From positions 150,642 to 214,641 of the forward strand of contig NZ_JACOOY010000005.1 of NCBI RefSeq assembly GCF_014287705.1: a stretch of DNA of 64,000 bases. The letters run 5' to 3'. A program made the position numbers and the translations under genes. Source of the stretch: Dorea_D hominis. GTDB lineage: Bacteria; Bacillota; Clostridia; Lachnospirales; Lachnospiraceae. The notes beneath the pieces were generated by a model. It saw only the letters and a program-made list of their open reading frames with translations, was not told the origin of the DNA and searched no databases. Positions 50,631-59,361 of this stretch are shown here, piece by piece; positions within the stretch are counted from its first letter, which is position 1, and each line of letters starts with the position of its first letter.

Positions 50631-52028
50631 ATGGCACAATTATGGGGCGGGCGTTTCACCAAAGAAACAGACCAGCTTGTATATAACTTTAACGCATCGA
50701 TTTCTTTTGATAAGAGATTCTATGCGCAGGATATGAAGGGCAGCATGGCACATGTCAGAATGCTGGCAAAACAGGGAATCCTGACCGAAGAAGAGAGAGA
50801 CCAGATCCTTGATGGACTGAATGGAATTTTAAAAGATGTAGAAGAAGGAAGGCTTGAGATCACCTCTGAGTATGAAGATATTCACAGCTTCGTAGAGGCG
50901 GTACTGATCGACCGGATCGGTGATGCAGGAAAGAAGATGCATACCGGACGCAGCCGTAATGATCAGGTCGCATTAGATATGAAACTTTACACGAGAGATG
51001 AGATCAAAGAGCTTAATCATCTGGTGAAAGAGATGATGGAAGTACTTCTTGAGATCATGGAAGCACACCTTGACACTTATATGCCGGGCTTTACGCATTT
51101 ACAGAAAGCACAGCCGATCACACTGGCACATCATATGGGCGCATATTTTGAGATGTTTAAGAGAGATCATGAGCGACTTATCGATATTGCGAAGAGAATG
51201 AATACCTGCCCGCTTGGTTCAGGAGCACTTGCAGGTACTACATACCCGCTGGATCGTGAGTATACAGCAGAACTGCTTGGCTTTGACGGACCGACACTTA
51301 ATAGTATGGACGGTGTTTCCGACAGAGATTATCTGATCGAACTGTTATCTGCATTGTCTACGATCATGATGCATTTATCCAGATTTTCAGAGGAAGTGAT
51401 CATCTGGAATACCAATGAATATAAGTTTGTGGAGATTGATGATGCATACAGCACCGGAAGCAGTATTATGCCACAGAAAAAGAATCCGGATATTGCAGAA
51501 CTTGTAAGAGGTAAGACCGGAAGAGTGTATGGAGCACTTAATTCGTTCCTTACAACGATGAAGGGAATCCCGCTTGCATATAATAAGGACATGCAGGAAG
51601 ACAAGGAATGGGTATTTGATGCGATCGATACAACAAAGGGCTGTCTTGCTTTATTTACAGGAATGTTAAAGACCATGCAGTTCAATAAAGAGCGCATGGC
51701 AGAGAGTGCAAGACATGGGTTTACCAATGCGACGGATGCGGCAGATTATCTGGTAAATCACGGAGTTCCGTTCAGAGATGCACACGGTATTGTCGGAAGA
51801 CTGGTACTTCTGTGTATCGAGAAGAAGATCGCACTGGATGCTCTTCCGTTAGATGAGTACAAGGAGATCTGCCCGGTATTTGAAGAAGATATTTATGAAG
51901 CTATCAGCTTAAAGACTTGTGTAAATAAGCGTCTGACGATCGGTGCGCCGGGACACGATGCAATGGCACAGGTAATAAAGATCTGTCAGGATTATCTGTC
52001 AGCATATGAAGATGGTGTAAGTGAATAG
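50631..52028 (+). CDS. argH: Argininosuccinate lyase
   Basis: Splits argininosuccinate into arginine and fumarate. The 465 residues have the N-terminal LWGGRFT, the HTGRSRNDQVA motif, HLQKAQPITLAHH and the signature GSSIMPQKKNPD. AAAGGAAG lies upstream. No argG is adjacent. asd follows after 25 bases and may be co-transcribed. Confidence 0.97.
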   Translation: MAQLWGGRFTKETDQLVYNFNASISFDKRFYAQDMKGSMAHVRMLAKQGILTEEERDQILDGLNGILKDVEEGRLEITSEYEDIHSFVEAVLIDRIGDAGKKMHTGRSRNDQVALDMKLYTRDEIKELNHLVKEMMEVLLEIMEAHLDTYMPGFTHLQKAQPITLAHHMGAYFEMFKRDHERLIDIAKRMNTCPLGSGALAGTTYPLDREYTAELLGFDGPTLNSMDGVSDRDYLIELLSALSTIMMHLSRFSEEVIIWNTNEYKFVEIDDAYSTGSSIMPQKKNPDIAELVRGKTGRVYGALNSFLTTMKGIPLAYNKDMQEDKEWVFDAIDTTKGCLALFTGMLKTMQFNKERMAESARHGFTNATDAADYLVNHGVPFRDAHGIVGRLVLLCIEKKIALDALPLDEYKEICPVFEEDIYEAISLKTCVNKRLTIGAPGHDAMAQVIKICQDYLSAYEDGVSE

Positions 52029-52053
52029 AGAGAATTAAAGAAGGAGAGAAAAG

Positions 52054-53139
52054 ATGGAACAGAAGTTAAAAGTAGGAATCTTAGGAGCAACAGGTATGGT
52101 AGGACAGCGCTTTATTTCTCTGCTGGAAAATCACCCTTGGTTTGAAGTAGTAAAAGTAGCAGCAAGCCCGAGATCTGCAGGAAAGACATACGAAGAGGCA
52201 GTTGGCGGACGTTGGAAGATGGACACACCGATGCCGGAAGCAGTAAAGAAACTGGTTGTTGCCAATGTTAACGAAGTGGAGAAAGTAGCTGCTGATGTAG
52301 ATTTTGTATTTAGTGCTGTAGATATGACAAAAGACGAGATCCGTGCGATCGAGGAAGCATATGCGAAGACAGAGACACCGGTTGTTTCCAACAACAGTGC
52401 ACACCGCTGGACAAAGGACGTACCGATGGTAGTACCAGAGATCAATGCAGCTCATTTTGAACTGATCAACGACCAGAAGAAACGTCTTGGGACAACAAGA
52501 GGATTCATCGCAGTAAAACCAAACTGCTCTATCCAGAGTTATACACCTTGCCTTGCAGCATGGAAAGAATTCGGACCAAAGGAAGTTGTTGCAACAACAT
52601 ACCAGGCAATTTCCGGAGCAGGTAAGACATTCAAAGACTGGCCGGAGATGGTGGAGAACATTATCCCTTATATCGGCGGAGAAGAAGAGAAGAGTGAGCA
52701 GGAGCCACTTCGTGTTCTCGGAACATATGAGAATGGACAGATCACACTTGCCGAGTCACCGAAGATTACATGCCAGTGCTTACGTGTACCGGTTCTTAAC
52801 GGACATACAGCAGCAGTGTTTATCAATTTTGAGAAGAAGCCTACAAAGGAACAGCTTATCGAGAAGCTTGTAAACTTCAAAGGATTCCCACAGGAAGCAG
52901 AACTTCCGAGTGCTCCGAAGCAGTTCATCCAGTATCTGGAAGAGGACAACCGTCCGCAGGTAAAAATGGACGTAGATTACGAGAATGGAATGGGCGTATC
53001 CATCGGGCGTCTCAGAGAAGACAGCATGTTCGATTATAAGTTTGTTGGTCTGTCTCACAACACAGTCAGAGGAGCAGCAGGTGGAGCTGTGCTCTGCGCA
53101 GAAGCACTTACAGCCAAGGGATACATTCAGGCGAAATAA
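52054..53139 (+). CDS. asd: Aspartate-semialdehyde dehydrogenase
   Basis: Makes aspartate semialdehyde for lysine, threonine and methionine synthesis. The 361 residues have the NADP-binding GILGATGMVGQRF and the catalytic Cys in KPNCSIQSYTPCLAA, a form nearer the fungal/archaeal branch. GAAGGAGAG precedes the ATG. Its stop is embedded in the left end of an inverted repeat element. Confidence 0.95.
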   Translation: MEQKLKVGILGATGMVGQRFISLLENHPWFEVVKVAASPRSAGKTYEEAVGGRWKMDTPMPEAVKKLVVANVNEVEKVAADVDFVFSAVDMTKDEIRAIEEAYAKTETPVVSNNSAHRWTKDVPMVVPEINAAHFELINDQKKRLGTTRGFIAVKPNCSIQSYTPCLAAWKEFGPKEVVATTYQAISGAGKTFKDWPEMVENIIPYIGGEEEKSEQEPLRVLGTYENGQITLAESPKITCQCLRVPVLNGHTAAVFINFEKKPTKEQLIEKLVNFKGFPQEAELPSAPKQFIQYLEEDNRPQVKMDVDYENGMGVSIGRLREDSMFDYKFVGLSHNTVRGAAGGAVLCAEALTAKGYIQAK

Positions 53140-53309
53140 TGATACCAGAGCCAAAAAGTCTGAAGCCACAGGAGCTTGCTCATAAGTGGCTGTAAGACTT
53201 TGGGGCTCGCCCCAATATGAGCATAAAAGTGGGATTTTAATCCCGCGATATGCGAATAGTGGGTAGGATTACGGGAGTGCGTTAGCACATAGTAATCCGT
53301 TGGTATCAT
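53139..53309 (+). repeat. 171-bp structured element bounded by a 9-bp inverted repeat
   Basis: ATGATACCA (53139-53147) and TGGTATCAT (53301-53309) bracket the element. Inside are AAAGTCT..AGCCAC paired with GTGGCT..AGACTTT (53155-53201), a GGGGCTCGCCCC hairpin (53202-53213) and a copy of repeat R2. It begins at the last base of the asd stop codon. Confidence 0.6.
53215..53297 (+). repeat. Dispersed element R2, copy 1
   Basis: Aligns with 58899-58980 over about 82 bases with one gap. It has a GTGGGATT/AATCCCGC stem and a GATTAC/GTAATC stem around GTGC-GTTA-GCAC. The second stem is GATTGT/ACAATC in the other copy, a double compensatory change. Confidence 0.65.
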
Positions 53310-53330
53310 AAGATATACCAGAGATGCATA

Positions 53331-53379
53331 AAAGGAAGGCGAGCCGGGACACAATCGGGCTTACGCCTTCCTTTCTTGT
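53331..53379 (+). terminator. Terminator of asd
   Basis: AAAGGAAGGCG (53331-53341) pairs with CGCCTTCCTTT (53364-53374), with an inner AGCC/GGGCT stem. The start of the ppk1 -35 overlaps its T-run. Confidence 0.8.
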
Positions 53380-53404
53380 CCGTCCGGGCAGAATGTGGTA
53401 TGAT
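53376..53404 (+). promoter_or_regulatory. Promoter of ppk1
   Basis: TTGTCC at 53376-53381, 17-base spacer, TATGAT at 53399-53404 with TGG just before the -10. Confidence 0.6.
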
Positions 53405-53491
53405 AGAAAACATACGAAAGTAGGATGTAATCTTGTGGGAGCATGCAGAATACAGAAATAATCACGCACAGACAGGAAGGGATGAGAGGAC

Positions 53492-55609
53492 ATGAAAAAA
53501 GAAATTTTGAATTATACACAGAACCGGGAGCTTTCCTGGCTGGAATTTAATAAACGGGTACTGGAAGAAGCAAGAGATATTACCGTTCCGCTTCTGGAGC
53601 GAATGAAATTCGTAGCGATTTTCACAAGCAATCTGGATGAATTTTTCATGATCCGAGTCGGAAGTCTGTTTGATATGGCACATACAGATGCGCAGGCAAC
53701 GGACAGCCGGTCTGGCATGACACCGATGGAACAGCTTGAGAAGATTTACGCTGCGGTGGCACCGCTTTACAAAGAGCGTGATAAGACCTATGCTGACATC
53801 AAGAGTCAGTTGAGTCCTTACGGTGTGTGCGGGCTGGATTTTAAAGAGTTAGACCAGCAGGAAAGAAAATATGTGAAGAAATATTTCAAAGAACAGGTTC
53901 TTCCGGTATTGTCTCCGCAGATTGTGGATGCGAATCATCCGTTCCCACATCTTCTGAATAAAGAAATCTATGTAACGGCAAGTCTTACACAGAAAGACAA
54001 AAAGAATAAAGTGCATATGGGTATCGTTCCGATTCCGCAGTTTATTTCCGATATTTTATATTTACCAGGCAAGGATATCCGTTATATCCGCATGGAAAAA
54101 GTGATTATGGAATATCTGGATCTTGTCTTTACCCGGTATGACATTTCCGATGCAAACTACATCTGCGTGACAAGAAATGCAGACGTTGCGCCGGATGATG
54201 AGGCACTGGAAGTAACGGACGATTTCCGCAAACTTATGAAGAGCACCCTGCATAAGAGAAGAAAAATGGCAGTGGTACGCCTGGAAGTAGCTGAGAAATT
54301 AAGCGAAGATATGCAGGCATTTTTCTGCGAGAAATTCCAGATCACTCCGGATCAGATTTTCCGGACAAAGATGCCGATGAAGCTGGCATATATTTTTGCA
54401 ATTAGCGGAAAATTACCGGAGCCATTGAAGAAAGCGTTGATCTATCCGCCGTTTTTACCACAGCCGTCTGCGGCAGTAGAAGATGGCAGTATCATGCGTC
54501 AGATCCGGAAGAAAGACCTGTTATTATTCTATCCATATGAAAGTATGCAGCCTTTCCTGAATCTCATCAAAGAAGCATCGACAGATCCGAATGTGCTGAC
54601 GATCAAGATTACGATCTATCGTCTGGCAAGTAAGGCGAGACTGGTAGAATATTTGTGTGCTGCAGCAGAGAATGGCAAAGAAGTTACCGTTCTCATTGAG
54701 CTGAGGGCAAGATTTGACGAGCAGAATAATATTGACTGGTCTGAGCGTCTCGAAGAAGCCGGATGCCGTGTAATCTATGGATTTGAAAATTACAAAGTCC
54801 ATTCCAAAATCTGCCTGATCACTTACCGGAACCGTGGAGATATCCAGTATATTACCCAGGTAGGAACCGGTAATTATAACGAGAAGACAGCAACAATGTA
54901 CACCGATCTGTCTCTGATAACAGCAGATCCGGCTATTGGAAAAGATGCGTCTGCATTTTTCAATAATATGGCGACGGGCAATCTGGATGGTCATTATACG
55001 TATCTGATCGTCTCACCGACCAGCCTGAAGCAGAAAATTCTTATAATGATGGATGAGGAGATTAAAAAAGGCGTAAAAGGACGCATCGTGATGAAGATGA
55101 ATTCCGTCACAGATGTTGATTTTATTAAGAAAGTATCTAAGGCTTCCTGTGCCGGTGTAAAAGTAGATCTCCTCGTGCGCGGTATCTGCTGTATTCTTCC
55201 GGGTGTACCGGGATATACAGAAAATGTGCGCGTGATGAGCGTTGTCGGACGCTTTCTGGAACATCCGCGCATTTTCAGCTTTGGAACCGGAAAAGAACAG
55301 AAGATCTATATCGGTTCGGCAGATATGATGACGAGAAACACAGAAAAACGTGTAGAAGTTGCGTGTCCGGTGCTGGATGAAGAGATTAAGAAAATTATTA
55401 ATCATGATTTAAAAGTGATGTTAAGTGATAATATCAAAGCGCGTATTTTACAGAAAGATGGCACTTACAGAAAGAGAGAACTGACAGAACCATATATTGA
55501 TTCACAGGCAGTTTTCATGGACGAGATGATTCGGGCGGCAGAGAAAACAAAAGAACGACCGAAGAAGAAAAAAGGTCTTTTATCAAAGATAAAAAATATA
55601 TTTCACTAG
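53492..55609 (+). CDS. ppk1: Polyphosphate kinase 1
   Basis: Makes polyphosphate from ATP. The 705 residues have the N domain (ELSWLEFNKRVLEEA), the head domain (FPHLLNKEIYV), and the two phospholipase-D-like catalytic domains with the phosphorylated H437 in NYKVHSKICL, VGTGNYNEKTATMYTD and VVGRFLEHPRIFSFG. The C-terminal tail is basic (KKKKGLLSKIKNIF). topB follows after 16 bases. Confidence 0.96.
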   Translation: MKKEILNYTQNRELSWLEFNKRVLEEARDITVPLLERMKFVAIFTSNLDEFFMIRVGSLFDMAHTDAQATDSRSGMTPMEQLEKIYAAVAPLYKERDKTYADIKSQLSPYGVCGLDFKELDQQERKYVKKYFKEQVLPVLSPQIVDANHPFPHLLNKEIYVTASLTQKDKKNKVHMGIVPIPQFISDILYLPGKDIRYIRMEKVIMEYLDLVFTRYDISDANYICVTRNADVAPDDEALEVTDDFRKLMKSTLHKRRKMAVVRLEVAEKLSEDMQAFFCEKFQITPDQIFRTKMPMKLAYIFAISGKLPEPLKKALIYPPFLPQPSAAVEDGSIMRQIRKKDLLLFYPYESMQPFLNLIKEASTDPNVLTIKITIYRLASKARLVEYLCAAAENGKEVTVLIELRARFDEQNNIDWSERLEEAGCRVIYGFENYKVHSKICLITYRNRGDIQYITQVGTGNYNEKTATMYTDLSLITADPAIGKDASAFFNNMATGNLDGHYTYLIVSPTSLKQKILIMMDEEIKKGVKGRIVMKMNSVTDVDFIKKVSKASCAGVKVDLLVRGICCILPGVPGYTENVRVMSVVGRFLEHPRIFSFGTGKEQKIYIGSADMMTRNTEKRVEVACPVLDEEIKKIINHDLKVMLSDNIKARILQKDGTYRKRELTEPYIDSQAVFMDEMIRAAEKTKERPKKKKGLLSKIKNIFH

Positions 55610-55625
55610 GAGTTAGATAAGATAT

Positions 55626-57662
55626 ATGGGGAAATCATTATATATCGCGGAGAAACCAAGTGTGGCGCAGGAATTTGCCAAAGCACTGAATATTTTTGCA
55701 AAGAGAAAAGACGGATATCTGGAATCGGAAGAAGCCGTTGTAACGTGGTGCGTTGGGCATCTTGTTACAATGAGTTATCCCGAAGAGTATGATCCGTCAC
55801 TGAAAAGGTGGAGCCTTGAGACTCTGCCTTTTATTCCGCAGGAATTCAAATACGAAGTAATCCCGGGTGTTGCAAAACAGTACCGGATCGTGGCAGGGTT
55901 ATTAAACAGAGCGGATGTGGATACAATCTATGTCTGTACCGACTCCGGGCGAGAAGGAGAATATATTTACCGCCTGGTGGAGCAGCAGGCACAGGTGACC
56001 GGCAAGAAAAGGCTTCGTGTGTGGATTGATTCGCAGACAGAGGAAGAGATATTAAGAGGGATCAGAGAAGCAAAAGACCTCTCCGAGTATGATAATCTGT
56101 CGGCGTCCGCTTATCTTCGCGCGAAGGAAGACTATCTGATGGGAATTAATTTTTCCAGACTGCTGACACTGAAATACGGGAACAGTATTTCCAGTTACCT
56201 GAATACAAAATATTCCGTGATATCGGTAGGACGTGTCATGACGTGCGTCCTCGGAATGGTCGTGCGCAGAGAGCGGGAGATCCGTGAGTTTGTGGAGACG
56301 CCATTTTACCGTGTGCTCAGTGCGATCGGGGAGAGCGGACAGACATTCGAGGGAGAATGGCGCGCCGTGAAGGGCTCCCGCTATTTTGAATCCTTTGATC
56401 TTTATAAGGAAAATGGTTTCAAAGAAAAAGACAAAGCAGAGGCGCTCATTCAGTATTTAAAAGAAAATAATGAACCACTGACCTGTCAGATCACTTCCAT
56501 TGAGAAGAAAAAGGAAAAGAAGAATCCGCCGCTTCTCTATAACCTGGCGGAGCTCCAGAATGAATGTTCCAAAAGATTCAAAATCAGCCCGGATGAGACA
56601 CTCAGAATCGTGCAGGAATTATACGAGAAGAAGTTGGTTACATATCCGAGAACGGATGCCCGTGTCCTCTCAACAGCAGTGGCAAAAGAGATCCACAAGA
56701 ACTTAAACGGGCTGATGAAATATGACGTTGCCGTTCCATATCTGAAAGAAATCGTATCCTTCGGTTCCCATAAAGGACTGGAGAAGACAAGGTATGTAAA
56801 TGACAAACAGATCACAGATCACTATGCAATTATTCCGACCGGACAGGGTATGGGGGCGTTGAATGGTTTATCCCATCTGTCCAAACAGGTGTATGAAGTG
56901 ATCGTGCGACGTTTCTTGAGTATTTTCTATCCACCGGCTGTATACCAGAAAGTTGCGATTGTGACGAAAATCAAGGAAGAGTCCTTTTTCTCCAGTTTCA
57001 AAGTACTGGCAGAAGAAGGATATCTGAAAGTCGCAGGCAATCCGGCGAAGAAAAAAGCAAAGACAAATAACGCCGACAGTCCGGATGACGGACAAAACGA
57101 TGGACAGATGGAGGCGGATGTAAACTTTTTTGAGAAGATCAAGACGTTAAAAAAGGGTATGTCTCTCCCGGTACAGGCGTTAGACATCAAAGAGGGAAAG
57201 ACATCACCGCCGAAGCGTTACAATTCCGGTTCACTGATTCTTGCAATGGAAAATGCGGGGCAGTTGATCGAAGATGAGGAACTGCGTGCACAGATTAAAG
57301 GAAGCGGAATCGGAACAAGTGCAACAAGGGGAGAGATTTTAAAAAAATTATTTAACATCAAATATTTATCTCTTAATAAAAAGACGCAGATCGTAACTCC
57401 GTCCATGCTCGGAGAGATGGTATATGACGTTGTGCAGAATTCCATCCGTTCACTCCTTAACCCGGAACTGACCGCAAGCTGGGAAAAAGGACTCAACTAT
57501 GTTGCGGAAGGTGACATCACTTCCGAAGAATATATGCAGAAGCTGGATCATTTTATCGTCAGTCGCACCGAGGGTGTGCGCGGACTCAGAAATCAGAGCC
57601 AGCTCAGAAACTGCTATGATAAGATCGCGCAGTTTTATAAGAAGACGAATAAAGGTAAATGA
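55626..57662 (+). CDS. topB: DNA topoisomerase III
   Basis: Type IA topoisomerase that decatenates single-stranded regions. The 678 residues have the Toprim start SLYIAEKPSVAQEFAKAL, CTDSGREGEYIYR, and the active tyrosine Y340 in LVTYPRTDARVL. There are no C-terminal zinc fingers. A charged insertion with KKAKTNNADSPDDGQNDGQ lies near residue 480. AGGAGTTAG precedes the ATG. Probably read from the ppk1 promoter. Confidence 0.93.
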   Translation: MGKSLYIAEKPSVAQEFAKALNIFAKRKDGYLESEEAVVTWCVGHLVTMSYPEEYDPSLKRWSLETLPFIPQEFKYEVIPGVAKQYRIVAGLLNRADVDTIYVCTDSGREGEYIYRLVEQQAQVTGKKRLRVWIDSQTEEEILRGIREAKDLSEYDNLSASAYLRAKEDYLMGINFSRLLTLKYGNSISSYLNTKYSVISVGRVMTCVLGMVVRREREIREFVETPFYRVLSAIGESGQTFEGEWRAVKGSRYFESFDLYKENGFKEKDKAEALIQYLKENNEPLTCQITSIEKKKEKKNPPLLYNLAELQNECSKRFKISPDETLRIVQELYEKKLVTYPRTDARVLSTAVAKEIHKNLNGLMKYDVAVPYLKEIVSFGSHKGLEKTRYVNDKQITDHYAIIPTGQGMGALNGLSHLSKQVYEVIVRRFLSIFYPPAVYQKVAIVTKIKEESFFSSFKVLAEEGYLKVAGNPAKKKAKTNNADSPDDGQNDGQMEADVNFFEKIKTLKKGMSLPVQALDIKEGKTSPPKRYNSGSLILAMENAGQLIEDEELRAQIKGSGIGTSATRGEILKKLFNIKYLSLNKKTQIVTPSMLGEMVYDVVQNSIRSLLNPELTASWEKGLNYVAEGDITSEEYMQKLDHFIVSRTEGVRGLRNQSQLRNCYDKIAQFYKKTNKGK

Positions 57663-57732
57663 TTTGCCAGCTACTTAAGAACGTGGTATGCTGATACAAA
57701 AGAGAGATTACTGTAAAGGAGAAAAGAAACAA

Positions 57733-58404
57733 ATGAAAGAAATAACAGTGAAGGAGTTATACACACTGGATGAGACAATCGCAAAAAATCTTTTTGAAGG
57801 TGTGACATATCCATGGGAAGTGCTGCCGAAGATCAGTGCTTTCATTCTGGAACTGGGAAAAACATTACCGGAAGAGGAATATGACAAAGTAGGAGAGGAC
57901 GTATGGATCGCCAAATCAGCGAATGTATTTCCATCTGCTTATGTACACGGACCTGCGATCATCGGAAAGAACGCAGAAGTCAGACACTGTGCATTTATTC
58001 GTGGAAATGCGATTGTAGGTGAAGGTGCGGTTGTCGGAAACTCTACAGAGCTTAAAAACGTTATCCTGTTCAATAAAGTACAGGTACCGCATTACAATTA
58101 TGTCGGTGATTCGATTCTTGGCTACAAGTCACACATGGGAGCCGGTTCTATTACATCCAATGTAAAATCAGACAAGAAACTGGTTGTTGTGAAGACACCG
58201 AAAGAAAATATCGAGACCGGAATCAAGAAATTCGGCGCTATGGTCGGAGACGAAGTAGAAGTCGGATGTGGATCCATCCTGAATCCGGGAAGTGTGATCG
58301 GAAGCCACACCAATATTTACCCGCTTTCCAGCGTGCGCGGTTATGTGCCGGCAAACAGCATTTACAAAAAGCAGAATGAAGTGGTTGAGAAATACGAAGA
58401 TTAA
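57733..58404 (+). CDS. Left-handed beta-helix protein, sugar-nucleotide transferase-like
   Basis: 223 residues with hexapeptide repeats (about 60-200) such as ANVFPSAYVHGPAIIGKNAE and the late GAMVGDEVEVGCGSILNPG. Similar to the C-terminal half of UDP-GlcNAc pyrophosphorylases (GlmU) but without a nucleotidyltransferase domain. It may be an acyltransferase or a sugar-nucleotide binding protein. I start at ATG 57733 with AAAGGAGA upstream. Confidence 0.85.
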   Translation: MKEITVKELYTLDETIAKNLFEGVTYPWEVLPKISAFILELGKTLPEEEYDKVGEDVWIAKSANVFPSAYVHGPAIIGKNAEVRHCAFIRGNAIVGEGAVVGNSTELKNVILFNKVQVPHYNYVGDSILGYKSHMGAGSITSNVKSDKKLVVVKTPKENIETGIKKFGAMVGDEVEVGCGSILNPGSVIGSHTNIYPLSSVRGYVPANSIYKKQNEVVEKYED

Positions 58405-58422
58405 TGATAGGGAGGACCAGAT

Positions 58423-58896
58423 ATGGACGACAGATATGTATCATTTGAAATTGCGAAAACAAAACACATTGCACTGGTAGCACACGACGGAAAGAAAAAA
58501 GAAATTGTAGATTGGTGTGACAGAAATAAAGACATCCTGAAAAATCATTTCTTATGCGGAACAGGAACAACAGCCAGACTGATCGCAGAGAAGACCGGGC
58601 TTCCGGTGAAAGCTTACAACAGTGGTCCGTTAGGCGGAGACCAGCAGATCGGTGCCAAGATCGTAGAAGGACAGATTGACTTCATGGTATTCCTCTGGGA
58701 TCCGTTAGAGGCACAGCCGCACGATCCGGATGTAAAGGCATTGCTTAGAATTGCCGTCGTTTATGACATCCCGGTTGCAAATAACCTTGCAACAGCAGAT
58801 TTCATGCTGCAGTCCAAATATATGTCTGAAAGCTACAGCCGTACGGTTGAGAACTTCAACAAGACGATCCAGGACCGCGTGAATCAGATGAAGTAA
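58423..58896 (+). CDS. mgsA: Methylglyoxal synthase
   Basis: Turns dihydroxyacetone phosphate into methylglyoxal and phosphate. The 157 residues have HDGKKKEIVDW, the phosphate loop CGTGTTARLI and the catalytic D73 in SGPLGGDQQIGA, then VFLWDPLEAQPHDPD. GGGAGGA precedes the ATG. It lies 19 bases after the beta-helix gene. Confidence 0.95.
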   Translation: MDDRYVSFEIAKTKHIALVAHDGKKKEIVDWCDRNKDILKNHFLCGTGTTARLIAEKTGLPVKAYNSGPLGGDQQIGAKIVEGQIDFMVFLWDPLEAQPHDPDVKALLRIAVVYDIPVANNLATADFMLQSKYMSESYSRTVENFNKTIQDRVNQMK

Positions 58897-58898
58897 TG

Positions 58899-58980
58899 AT
58901 ATGAGCATGAAAGTGGGATTTTAAGACCACGATATGCGAATAGAGAGAGGGATTGTGAGAGTGCGAAGCATGGAACAATC
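58899..58980 (+). repeat. Dispersed element R2, copy 2
   Basis: Starts 3 bases after the mgsA stop and aligns to 53215-53297, keeping both hairpins with compensating changes in the second stem. Confidence 0.65.
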
Positions 58981-59017
58981 TACAAGTATTATAGCGTAAA
59001 GATTATATAGAATAAAA

Positions 59018-59094
59018 AACAGCCATCATGCAGGAAACATTGTTATAAATACAATGTTATAAATACAATATTACTTGCAAGGTGGTTGTTTTTT
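59018..59094 (+). terminator. Long terminator hairpin of mgsA
   Basis: AACAGCCATCATGCAGG near 59018 pairs with the CTTGCAAGGTGGTTGTT arm ending at 59090, with wobbles, then TTTTTT. The loop contains a tandem TTATAAATACAATG. Confidence 0.7.
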
Positions 59095-59096
59095 AC

Positions 59097-59138
59097 TGCC
59101 ATAGTATCTGAGAAATCTGCCAGTGTCAGGTTTTACAG
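59097..59138 (+). repeat. Dispersed palindromic element R3, copy A
   Basis: Reads GCCATAGTATCTGAGAAATC, TGCCAGTGTCAGGTT; it aligns to 63129-63171 and to the reverse of 29573-29616. It follows the T-run of a terminator, as copy B does. Confidence 0.6.
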
Positions 59139-59168
59139 ATATTGATAAGGTGAAAGAAAGAAAATTTA

Positions 59169-59246
59169 TTGACAAGTACACAGTTGCTGTGATATTCTAT
59201 GAAAAGAAATTAAAACTTTAATACTTTAAAGCGTAACGCTTTAAAG
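59169..59246 (+). promoter_or_regulatory. Promoter of the sodium symporter gene and a palindrome in its leader
   Basis: TTGACA at 59169-59174 and TATTCT at 59193-59198 (18-base spacer, TGA before the -10). In the leader CTTTAAAGCG-TAA-CGCTTTAAAG (59224-59246) is a perfect 10-bp inverted repeat. About 110 further bases before the ATG show no reading frame. Confidence 0.6.
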
Positions 59247-59361
59247 CGACAAGTGAAACGGAGTTAGTAAAAAAACAGGTGAAAGATAGGAATTGAGAAG
59301 CTAACCTCTGCTTAAAAAGGAACGAGAGAAACAAAAGTAAAAAGAAAGATGAGGGTTTATT

